Source: Clostridiales bacterium (GTDB taxonomy: Bacteria; Bacillota; Clostridia; TANB77; SIG350). From it: 64,000 nt of DNA. The DNA is taken from positions 1 to 64,000 of the forward strand of contig SVGE01000006.1 in assembly GCA_015056545.1 (NCBI GenBank), written 5' to 3'. The notes below the pieces were generated by a model that did no database searches, had not been told where the DNA came from, and saw only the letters and a list, made by a program, of their open reading frames with translations. Below are positions 1 through 7,000 of the stretch, piece after piece; position 1 is the first letter of the stretch; every line of letters begins with the position of its first letter. The translations under genes and the position numbers were made by a program.

Positions 1-144
1 ATCTTTTGTCAACACTTTTTTTAAACTTTTTTAAACTTTTTTTACTACTTCCCTAAGTCTTTTTTTGTACTAAAAATTTAGGCTTTCTTATATTAACATC
101 TCACTTCCTTTTTGTCAACTACTTTTTTCGACTTTTTTATTTTT

Positions 145-178
145 TTTAAAAATAAAAAAAGAGGATACCCTCCTTTTC
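145..178 (-). terminator. Terminator after gatD
   Basis: On the minus strand a short GGAGG/CCTC hairpin with a GTAT loop is followed by a long T-rich tract, just past the gatD stop. The stem is imperfect. Bases 1-144 are only T-rich homopolymeric sequence in which I see no gene. Confidence 0.5.
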
Positions 179-191
179 ATTATTACATAAA

Positions 192-911
192 TTATTTTTC
201 ATATACATTTGTTAATTCTTTTAATGATATTTCATATGATTTTATTTCATATTCATTAAACTCTATCTTCTTATATTCTACATTTTTATTTTCGCATTCC
301 TTCTTTATTATATATTCTAATAGATAAGGATTTTTCATTAGTATTGGTCCTAATACATGTGTTCCATAAAAATTATTATGTATAAATCCTTCGTTATCAT
401 CATTTTGATTATTTCCAATACCATATTTTATTTTGAATAATGGACTATCTATATTATCTATTGAACTCATTTTATTAATTGAACCTACTATATACTTGTC
501 TATTAAATCTGAATTATAAATTATATCTTTTATTATTCTTTCTTCTTTTATATATGTATTGTAATTAAATATTTGTAATGCTTCTATTTTTGAATTATCA
601 CTAAAATTAATTTCATTTCCAAATAACTCCCATGAATTACCTGTTGCTAAAATTATTTTATTATCTTCAATGGCTCTTCCTAAATCGATAATATATTTTC
701 TCATATCTTCTAATACAACTAATTGTTTTTTTTCTGTTCCACATCCAATATAAATAATATCATACTGAGATATATCAAGATTATCTCCTATTGTTTTATA
801 ATCGATAATAACTTCATCAAATTGTGTTTTTAAATATTTCTCTATTATTTTAACATTACCATATTCACCATATAAATTCATAATATCATAATACCAATGT
901 AATACTTTCAC
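192..911 (-). CDS. gatD: GatD-like glutamine amidotransferase subunit (lipid II amidation), catalytic residues missing
   Basis: The protein has 239 residues and the fold of GatD, the class I amidotransferase subunit that feeds ammonia to MurT for amidation of D-Glu in lipid II. GCGTEKKQ matches the conserved GGGSDREQ. GTHVLGPILMKNP matches the C-terminal GTYLHGPILPKN. The nucleophile motif TICGGYQFLG of S. aureus GatD reads ATGNSWELFG here, so the catalytic Cys is Gly, and the partner His position is Leu. The start is GTG at 911, overlapping the murT stop as TAGTG, with AAGGAGGG upstream. Pairing with murT is clear. Glutaminase activity is doubtful. Confidence 0.85.
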   Translation of the reverse strand: MKVLHWYYDIMNLYGEYGNVKIIEKYLKTQFDEVIIDYKTIGDNLDISQYDIIYIGCGTEKKQLVVLEDMRKYIIDLGRAIEDNKIILATGNSWELFGNEINFSDNSKIEALQIFNYNTYIKEERIIKDIIYNSDLIDKYIVGSINKMSSIDNIDSPLFKIKYGIGNNQNDDNEGFIHNNFYGTHVLGPILMKNPYLLEYIIKKECENKNVEYKKIEFNEYEIKSYEISLKELTNVYEK

Positions 912-2245
912 TATTTTCCCTCCTTATCTTTTAATAATTTTAAGAAAGTAGATTTATCTTTGAAACATGTAACTGTATAAATATAATTATTATTCATATC
1001 TTTTAATTTATCTATCATTAAATTTATATCTGGCTCAATAATTATTTTTTCTTTCTCTATATTTGTGTGTTCAAATCTCATAGCTAAATCATATGCATAT
1101 TTTCCAGACAAGACTATATTATCTACACATTCTGTATTTAATAATTCAAAATCAATATCCCATAGCCAATAAGTAGCAGCTGTATAATATCTCCTACTAA
1201 TCGCATCAACTATAACTACAACTGTGCATTTTTTATTTTCATTTTTAATATATAATAATGATTGATTATATGATATTGAATTCTCATGTTTAGAAACTAA
1301 TACCATACCATCTGTATTATTTACTTTAAAGTTTTCTATTCTTCCATTGTTAATAATATAATTATTTAAAGACTTAATAATATTACGCTCAGTAACACCT
1401 ACTAAATCACATACAGCAAATGCTGCTAATAAATTATATGCATTATAAATACTTCTTAAAGCAATGCTTACTTCATATTCCTCATTAATTTTCATAATAC
1501 CATTTTTTAAATCTAAACTAGTTATTGCATAATTTGGATTTTTTCTTTCATGTCCACAATTTTGACATTTATATTTTCCTATATGATTAAAATGATAATA
1601 TTCATAATTCATTACTTCTTTACAATTTGGACAATATTTGTCATCATCATAAGCACTTGTATTTTCTTTTTTCACTAATTCATTTTCATTCATACCAAAA
1701 TATGTTACATTTTCTCTATTTAAACCATACATTGAAGATAATGGATCATCTGTATTTAATATTAAATGTATCCCATCTGAAATAGCATCCTTTACGACAT
1801 CATAAACAAGTTCTGGATGTCCGCTTCTAGTCATTTGATCTCTATATAAATTAGTAACTACTAAATATTTTGGTTTAAAATGTTTTACAGTATGTCTAGT
1901 ATATTTTTCATCACTTTCAATTACTAAAATATCTTTTTTTACTTCACCTTTTAAATTGCAACAGTTTAATATCATTGTTGTAACACCTTCAGTTTGATTA
2001 GCACCTTCTTTGTTACAACCAACATTATATCCATTGTCTTCTAATACTTTACAAATCATTCCTACTGTTGATGTTTTTCCATTACTTCCTGTTACCATTA
2101 TTATATTTTCAGGAAGTTTTACTTTTTTTAATATATCTTTATCTAATTTTAAAGCTAATTTTCCTGGATAACTACTACCTTTTCCAACTAATTTACCAAT
2201 AAAATATACTATTTTATTTATTAATATTATTATTGCTGTTTTCAT
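911..2245 (-). CDS. murT: MurT, lipid II isoglutaminyl synthase ATPase subunit
   Basis: This Mur-ligase-like enzyme (444 residues) uses ATP to activate the D-Glu carboxylate of lipid II for amidation. The P-loop is VTGSNGKTSTV. A four-Cys zinc ribbon (CPNC and CQNC, about residues 205-235) is characteristic of MurT, as is the C-terminal DUF1727 region. A longer frame opens at 2299, but ATG at 2245 is preceded by AAAGGTGAG and is the better start. It forms a two-gene operon with gatD, overlapping by one base. Confidence 0.93.
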   Translation of the reverse strand: MKTAIIILINKIVYFIGKLVGKGSSYPGKLALKLDKDILKKVKLPENIIMVTGSNGKTSTVGMICKVLEDNGYNVGCNKEGANQTEGVTTMILNCCNLKGEVKKDILVIESDEKYTRHTVKHFKPKYLVVTNLYRDQMTRSGHPELVYDVVKDAISDGIHLILNTDDPLSSMYGLNRENVTYFGMNENELVKKENTSAYDDDKYCPNCKEVMNYEYYHFNHIGKYKCQNCGHERKNPNYAITSLDLKNGIMKINEEYEVSIALRSIYNAYNLLAAFAVCDLVGVTERNIIKSLNNYIINNGRIENFKVNNTDGMVLVSKHENSISYNQSLLYIKNENKKCTVVVIVDAISRRYYTAATYWLWDIDFELLNTECVDNIVLSGKYAYDLAMRFEHTNIEKEKIIIEPDINLMIDKLKDMNNNYIYTVTCFKDKSTFLKLLKDKEGK

Positions 2246-2348
2246 TTTTTCACTCACCTTTATTATATATTTTCTAACAGTTAGATTATATATTAACACT
2301 TTTTAAAAAGCAACATATAGTTTATAAAATTTTAACTCTAAATATAAG

Positions 2349-2378
2349 TTGACATAATATATTTTAAAATGATATAAT
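2349..2378 (+). promoter_or_regulatory. Promoter of the 2444 gene
   Basis: TTGACA (2349-2354) and TATAAT (2373-2378) are separated by 18 bases. The leader then carries a small hairpin, GCCAAA-CTT-TTTGGC (2414-2428), directly against the AGGAGG ribosome site at 2429-2434. Confidence 0.75.
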
Positions 2379-2443
2379 ATATTTGGACAGTAATTTTACT
2401 GTACTAATTTTAAGCCAAACTTTTTGGCAGGAGGATGTTATAT

Positions 2444-2830
2444 ATGTTAGTTAAAGGAATTAAATTAATTCCAATTCGCGAGTTAGAAGGATTCAATAAA
2501 GATGAATTCAATGTTGAAGGGTTTACAGATTGCCCTATATCTTTATCTGAATTGGATGCAAAGATTCAGCTTGAGCTCCACAATCTCGCTATGCAGCATG
2601 ATGAAATCTGTTATGCATTGGTAAAATTGACAGACGGCTCATGGAATACAGTAACACACAATTTGTCTAAAGGATATATGGGTTTTGTTCTTTTCAATGC
2701 CTGTATCATAGAAGATCCCACTGAAGATAGCATTCACGCTATCGCACATACCTACAAAAAGAAAGAAGGCGATGATAAATATCACACTGATGTTCATCTT
2801 GCCTACAAAAAAGGAAAAGTATGGTATTAA
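2444..2830 (+). CDS. Hypothetical protein
   Basis: I do not recognise this 128-residue soluble protein. It has no signal peptide, is acidic in its first half and ends in a Lys-rich tail. ATG at 2435 touches the AGGAGG site, so ATG at 2444 (nine bases away) is chosen. It stands alone, with a near-consensus promoter and a perfect terminator. Its codon use (CTC, CGC, GAC, TGC) is richer in G+C than the flanking murT and dpaB genes, which suggests acquisition from elsewhere. Confidence 0.75.
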   Translation: MLVKGIKLIPIRELEGFNKDEFNVEGFTDCPISLSELDAKIQLELHNLAMQHDEICYALVKLTDGSWNTVTHNLSKGYMGFVLFNACIIEDPTEDSIHAIAHTYKKKEGDDKYHTDVHLAYKKGKVWY

Positions 2831-2840
2831 TATTAAAAGA

Positions 2841-2876
2841 AACGACTACGTTATATAACGTGGTCGTTATTTTTTT
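2841..2876 (+). terminator. Terminator, 12-bp stem
   Basis: The arms AACGACTACGTT (2841-2852) and AACGTGGTCGTT (2857-2868) pair fully with one G-T pair, around the loop ATAT, followed by T7. The convergent dpaB gene ends at its edge. Confidence 0.9.
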
Positions 2877-3453
2877 AACAAATTATTGGTTGCAATTGTT
2901 TATTTTGAATTGCACTTTCAATACTCTCAATAACTTTATCTTTTATATATATAATAGAAGTAGGTTTATTTATCGGATCATCTTGACCAAATGGGACAAA
3001 ATATATATTTTTAGTATTTAACAATTTCCCAATATTTTGAGCATTACCAGATAACGCATCATTTGTAGATATTGCAAGTAAAACTGGTTTCTGATTTCTA
3101 AGCTGAGATTTAACACCGCATGTTACAGGTGTATCAGATATAGCATTAGCTATTTTTGAAATAGTATTACCTGTACACGGAAGTACTAATAATATATCTA
3201 ATAACTTTTTAGGGCCAATTGGTTCTACCTCTACAATACTATTTAAAACTTTATGATTACATATTTCTTCTACTTTGCTTATGTAATCATTAGCAGTTCC
3301 AAATCTTGTATCATTTTCATAAGCATTATATGACATTATAGGAATTATATTTGCTCCTTTTTCTTTTAATTCTTTCAATAATTCAATCATAGCTTGAAAG
3401 GTGCAATATGAACCTGTTATTCCTACTCCAATATTTAAGTTTTCAATACTCAT
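2875..3453 (-). CDS. dpaB: Dipicolinate synthase subunit B (SpoVFB)
   Basis: This 192-residue flavoprotein-fold subunit works with DpaA to make dipicolinic acid in the mother cell during spore formation. It contains the family's GVGITGSYCTF start, the LPCTGNTISKIANAI segment and a TPVTCGVKSQLRN region. The start is preceded by AAGGAGGAC. In most spore formers dpaA lies directly upstream, but here the upstream neighbour is an acetate kinase and no dpaA is present in the window. Confidence 0.92.
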   Translation of the reverse strand: MSIENLNIGVGITGSYCTFQAMIELLKELKEKGANIIPIMSYNAYENDTRFGTANDYISKVEEICNHKVLNSIVEVEPIGPKKLLDILLVLPCTGNTISKIANAISDTPVTCGVKSQLRNQKPVLLAISTNDALSGNAQNIGKLLNTKNIYFVPFGQDDPINKPTSIIYIKDKVIESIESAIQNKQLQPIIC

Positions 3454-3503
3454 GTAATGTCCTCCTTAATATATTGTATGAAAACCTAAATAATTAGTTA
3501 CAA

Positions 3504-4691
3504 TTATTTGCATAATTCTAAAGTATCTTTTGCTATCATTAATTCTTCATTTGTTGGAACTATCCATACTTTTACTTTTGAATTTGGTGTAGAAATTTCT
3601 ACTTCTTCACCTTTTATAGAATTTGCATCATCATTTATTTCAACACCCATAAATTTTAATCTATCACAAATAGCTTTTCTAGTATTAATTTGGTTCTCAC
3701 CAATACCACCAGTAAATACTATATTATCTACTTCACCTAATATTGAAGCATATCTTGCTATATATTGAGCTATTTGACTAACAAATATTTGATTAGCAAC
3801 AAAAGCATCTTCATTTTCAAATGATGCGTTTTCAATTTCTCTATAATCTGGACTTAATTTAGAAACTGCTGCAAGTCCTGACTTTTTATTTAATATATTA
3901 TTCATTTCACTAGCACTTATATTTTCTTTTTCCATTATATATGTTACAACAGATGGATCTAAATCACCTGATCTTGTTACCATTGGAATTCCACCAAGTG
4001 GAGTTAATCCCATACTTGTGTCAATAGATTTTCCATTTTTTATTGCACATAAACTAGAACCTTGACCTAAATGACATGTAATAATATTTAATTCATTAAC
4101 ATCTATATCTAAAATTTCTGCCATTCTTTTTGAAACATAATTATGTGATGTTCCATGCATACCATATTTTCTTACACCATATTTTTCATAATATTCATAT
4201 GGTATTGGATATAGAAAACTTGTTTTAGGCATTGTTTGATGAAATGCTGTATCAAATACTGCTGACATTTTTACACCAGGCATTATTTTTCTACAAGCAT
4301 TTATACCTATTATTGCTGCTGGATTATGAAGTGGTGCTAAAACAGAACATTCTTCTATTTTAGCAATTACATCATCATCTATTAATACAGATTTATTAAA
4401 TATTTCACCACCATGTACTACTCTATGTCCTACTGCATCTATTTCAGATAATGAACAAATAACTCCATAATCTGTATGTAATAATTGCTCAATAATTATA
4501 TTTAAAGCTTGTTCATGATTTTCAACACCTTTTTGAATTACATATTTTTCTCCATTTACTTTATGTGTTACAAAAGCCTCAAGCTCTCCAATTCTTTCAT
4601 AATTACCTTTTGCTAAAACTTCTTCATTATTCATATCTATTAATTGATATTTTAATGATGAACTTCCACAATTTAATACTAATATTTTCAT
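3504..4691 (-). CDS. ackA: Acetate kinase, first paralogue
   Basis: Interconverts acetate plus ATP and acetyl phosphate. The 395 residues carry the ASKHA motifs NCGSSSLKYQL, GHRVVHGGE, FDTAFHQTMP, HGTSHNYVS, TRSGDLDPS and FTGGIGEN, and the C-terminal NEELMIA glutamate, so it should be active. ATG at 4691 has GGAAGGTGA upstream; the frame from 4739 is too long. It is monocistronic and separate from pta. Its GLTPLGGIPMVTR loop is less canonical than in the copy at 7001-8185. Confidence 0.93.
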   Translation of the reverse strand: MKILVLNCGSSSLKYQLIDMNNEEVLAKGNYERIGELEAFVTHKVNGEKYVIQKGVENHEQALNIIIEQLLHTDYGVICSLSEIDAVGHRVVHGGEIFNKSVLIDDDVIAKIEECSVLAPLHNPAAIIGINACRKIMPGVKMSAVFDTAFHQTMPKTSFLYPIPYEYYEKYGVRKYGMHGTSHNYVSKRMAEILDIDVNELNIITCHLGQGSSLCAIKNGKSIDTSMGLTPLGGIPMVTRSGDLDPSVVTYIMEKENISASEMNNILNKKSGLAAVSKLSPDYREIENASFENEDAFVANQIFVSQIAQYIARYASILGEVDNIVFTGGIGENQINTRKAICDRLKFMGVEINDDANSIKGEEVEISTPNSKVKVWIVPTNEELMIAKDTLELCK

Positions 4692-4764
4692 AAAATCACC
4701 TTCCATATGAATTATATACCAACTTAATAATATACGCAATGAATTAATTAAAAATCAAGTAAAA

Positions 4765-4805
4765 AAATAACTACCTTTGCTAATAAAAGCAAAGGTAGCT
4801 ATTTT
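4765..4805 (-). terminator. Terminator of the 4805 gene
   Basis: The arms CTACCTTTGCT (4771-4781) and AGCAAAGGTAG (4788-4798) form an 11-bp stem. The minus strand continues into a T-rich run (TTATTTTTTT). Confidence 0.88.
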
Positions 4806-5284
4806 TATGCTACTCCGATAATTCTTCTTACTTCAGGTGCCGCAAACATAAGCTTTTTGTTATTAATCTGTTCAGGGTCATATTCTTCTTTAGTTTCAAC
4901 ATAGTTCACAAACCAAAGGAACTTTTTATGTTTCCACTTCTTAGAAAAAACATATTGATCGGAAATCATTCTCAAAAGCCACTGCATTGAAGTTGCATCA
5001 AGTTCAAAAATGAATGTTCCATCGTCTTTCCACTCACTTGTTCTAAATTGAAATGCAAGTTCGGGATAACTTTCTGAATGGAACTCTCCATATAAAGAGG
5101 CACTATTTACCACTCCTCTGAAACTTGTCGCATACAGAATAAGCCCTTTTTCTTCATTGAAAAAAATTATCTCCTCTTCAAGACTTTTTGCTCCAAGAAG
5201 GTTATATTCAAAATTATTAGTATACCCTATTTTGAAACCTTCAACTGTTGCCCAATTGATGAAATCCTGCCACTTTTTGTTCAT
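4805..5284 (-). CDS. Hypothetical protein
   Basis: I do not recognise this 159-residue soluble protein, which is rich in Trp, Phe and Glu with no signal peptide. The C-terminus ends APEVRRIIGVA. GGAGGAAAG precedes the ATG. It is a single-gene unit with its own terminator and, like the 2444 gene, its codon use is richer in G+C than its neighbours. The upstream 290 bases hold TATAAT-like boxes and a TAGCTA...TAGCTA hairpin but no gene. Confidence 0.72.
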   Translation of the reverse strand: MNKKWQDFINWATVEGFKIGYTNNFEYNLLGAKSLEEEIIFFNEEKGLILYATSFRGVVNSASLYGEFHSESYPELAFQFRTSEWKDDGTFIFELDATSMQWLLRMISDQYVFSKKWKHKKFLWFVNYVETKEEYDPEQINNKKLMFAAPEVRRIIGVA

Positions 5285-5439
5285 ATCTTTCCTCCAAAAT
5301 TTTAGCTAAGAAAAAGACCTAGCTACATATTATAGCATAACACTACATATATATTATATCACATACAACAGCTAAAAGCAATATTTATGTAAACCAATGT
5401 GTACTATAACTACTTTTAAAGTAAAAAATTTCTTAACTT

Positions 5440-5494
5440 AAAAAATCCCAACCACCCACCCCAAACAAATAAGAAGGTACTGCTGTACCTTCTT
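5440..5494 (-). repeat. G-rich element plus hairpin, copy 1
   Basis: On the coding strand a 10-bp hairpin (5471-5494) is followed by GTTTGGGGTGGGTGGTTGGG and a T run. The same arrangement lies downstream of all three variable pilin-like genes (also 36218-36272 and 61394-61452). In copy 3 both stem arms are different but still pair, so a structure appears to be maintained. Confidence 0.75.
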
Positions 5495-5524
5495 TACCTA
5501 TATTATGCTTCCTTTTTTTATGTC

Positions 5525-5579
5525 AGGTGCTATTTCTTACAGAAATTTGCACCTAGCCTAAGCTCCTTCAGGAGCTTAG
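5525..5579 (-). repeat. Tandem hairpins at the end of variable gene 1
   Basis: A perfect 10-bp hairpin, CTAAGCTCCT-TC-AGGAGCTTAG (5558-5579), overlaps the stop codon of the variable gene. A second one (AGGTGC...GCACCT with an inner ATTTCT/AGAAAT, 5525-5554) follows immediately. A hairpin just past the variable region is a known requirement for efficient DGR target recognition; its role here is inferred. Confidence 0.65.
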
Positions 5580-6544
5580 TTGACTGCAGACTCTGAGATT
5601 GTTATAACTGGACGCACCCCAAACGCGAAGCTAAATTCGAAGTAGTTAAAGCACTCGCCCTCGCCATTCACATACCACACCTCGTAGCCGCCTAAGACGT
5701 TCTCCCACACAGACCCAAGCCAGTAGTAATCTACTTCATATAATTTTGTTTGTAAATCTCCGCCACCATACCAACTTCCTGCTTCTGCCACTGTCATTAG
5801 TCTTCCTGTTCCTCCTAATTTTTCTCCATATGCCATCGCTGCTTCTAATGCATATGCTTTTCCTTCTTGTCCTTCTGTTTTTACTACTTCATAATCATTT
5901 AAATCATATGTTATAAATGCTCCATCTTTATACCAATAATTTGTACTTGAAAATTCAATTTCATTTGGACTTTCTTGTGTATATGTTGTTGTATTTATTG
6001 CTCCTTTTGCTAATAATGTTAATGTACTTCCACTATCTTCCATTACATAAAAACTATGTTCTACTCCATCACTATCTGTTATACTTACTTCTTCTCCTAC
6101 TGCATAGTCCTTACCTTCTACTGGTGCTGTTTTTATTCCTAAGTCTATTAACCATTTTTCTTGCAAAACTTCCTCATCTAGTTCTTTTTTTGCTACTATT
6201 TCTCCATTTGTTACTTCTATTAATTCTCCATATTCTTCTTCTTTAAATTCTGGTAATATTTCTTTTATTTCTTCTCCACTTATTGTTTTATCTATTAATT
6301 TTAACTCTTCTTCTCCATTTCCTGTTGCTAATTTTATTTGTTCCTCTGCTCTTTTTACTGCTAATATTTCTTGATATGTTCTTATATCACTTTTAAATAC
6401 ACTTTCTTTTGCCCTATCTATTATTCCTCCTTCCATAAACGTAACAATAACTGCAGCAGTTAATATTATTAGTACAATTATTGTTACAATTAGTGCAACT
6501 AAGCTTATACCTGATGTTTTTTTACTATTTCTTAAATTTTTCAT
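5576..6544 (-). CDS. Pilin-like surface protein with variable lectin-like C-terminus, copy 1
   Basis: The 322-residue protein starts with a prepilin-type leader: a basic start, KTSG, then a hydrophobic stretch ISLVALIVTIIVLIILTAAV (residues 14-33). A linker follows, then a C-terminal DUF6273/C-type-lectin-like domain with YYWLGS and a terminal GVRPVITI. The last ~45 codons are GC-rich and use GGC, GAG, GTG and TAC, unlike the AT-rich body. This resembles a DGR target protein. RBS GGGAG precedes the ATG. It is shorter than its paralogues at 36491 and 61749, and its C-terminal framework differs. Confidence 0.8.
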   Translation of the reverse strand: MKNLRNSKKTSGISLVALIVTIIVLIILTAAVIVTFMEGGIIDRAKESVFKSDIRTYQEILAVKRAEEQIKLATGNGEEELKLIDKTISGEEIKEILPEFKEEEYGELIEVTNGEIVAKKELDEEVLQEKWLIDLGIKTAPVEGKDYAVGEEVSITDSDGVEHSFYVMEDSGSTLTLLAKGAINTTTYTQESPNEIEFSSTNYWYKDGAFITYDLNDYEVVKTEGQEGKAYALEAAMAYGEKLGGTGRLMTVAEAGSWYGGGDLQTKLYEVDYYWLGSVWENVLGGYEVWYVNGEGECFNYFEFSFAFGVRPVITISESAVN

Positions 6545-6905
6545 AATCTTTTCTCCCTTCGTATTTTAAATTTGTTATTATACAATTTTATTGTATAACA
6601 CTTTTAGTTTAACTTCAACTGTTTTGTTGTAGTTTCTTTTATTTTTCTTTTATTACCTCCTTTCTCGGCTCTTTATTTTATTATTGCCAAAATATATGTT
6701 TTGAATTTTGACAAAATAAAAGAACCTAAGACTACATTACGTTTTGTCGTAATATATTCTTAAGTTCTCTATATTTTTTGGCATGTCAATTAAAGATGTT
6801 TTTATACTATAAACATCCCCCCCTAGTATTTAGCACTTTCTGGCTCTTTACACTGGTTTTATTTGACAATTTTTTCACCTCTTTCTTGTTTGTAATATAT
6901 CATAG
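6545..6905 (-). promoter_or_regulatory. Conserved long leader of variable gene 1
   Basis: The ~360 bases upstream of the gene are shared by all three paralogues. In transcript order they hold GTGCTAAATACTA, a G7 tract (6817-6823), a GATGTTT/AAACATC hairpin (6795-6817), a long AGAACTTAAGA/TCTTAGGTTCT hairpin (6721-6768) followed by a T-rich run, AAAGGAGGT with no start codon nearby, and a perfect TTATACAAT/ATTGTATAA palindrome (6578-6598). The pattern suggests an attenuated or phase-variable leader. I could not match it to a known riboswitch. Confidence 0.6.
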
Positions 6906-6956
6906 TTAAATTAACATTGCAAGTTTTTTTAATATTATTTTTTGTTTTTTCTTTTT

Positions 6957-6993
6957 TAAAAAGGTATAAAGCTTTTCTACTTTATACCTTTTA
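6957..6993 (-). terminator. Terminator of pta-ackA
   Basis: AAAGGTATAAAG and CTTTATACCTTT form the stem, followed on the minus strand by a long T-rich run. Confidence 0.88.
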
Positions 6994-7000
6994 TCTTATC

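Noticed and set aside
6780-6900. Leader of variable gene 1 as a c-di-GMP riboswitch
   Set aside because: Pilin leaders in Clostridia often carry one, but I could not find the class I core (GCACAGGGCAAACC, GGGACGCAAAGC) or the class II core.
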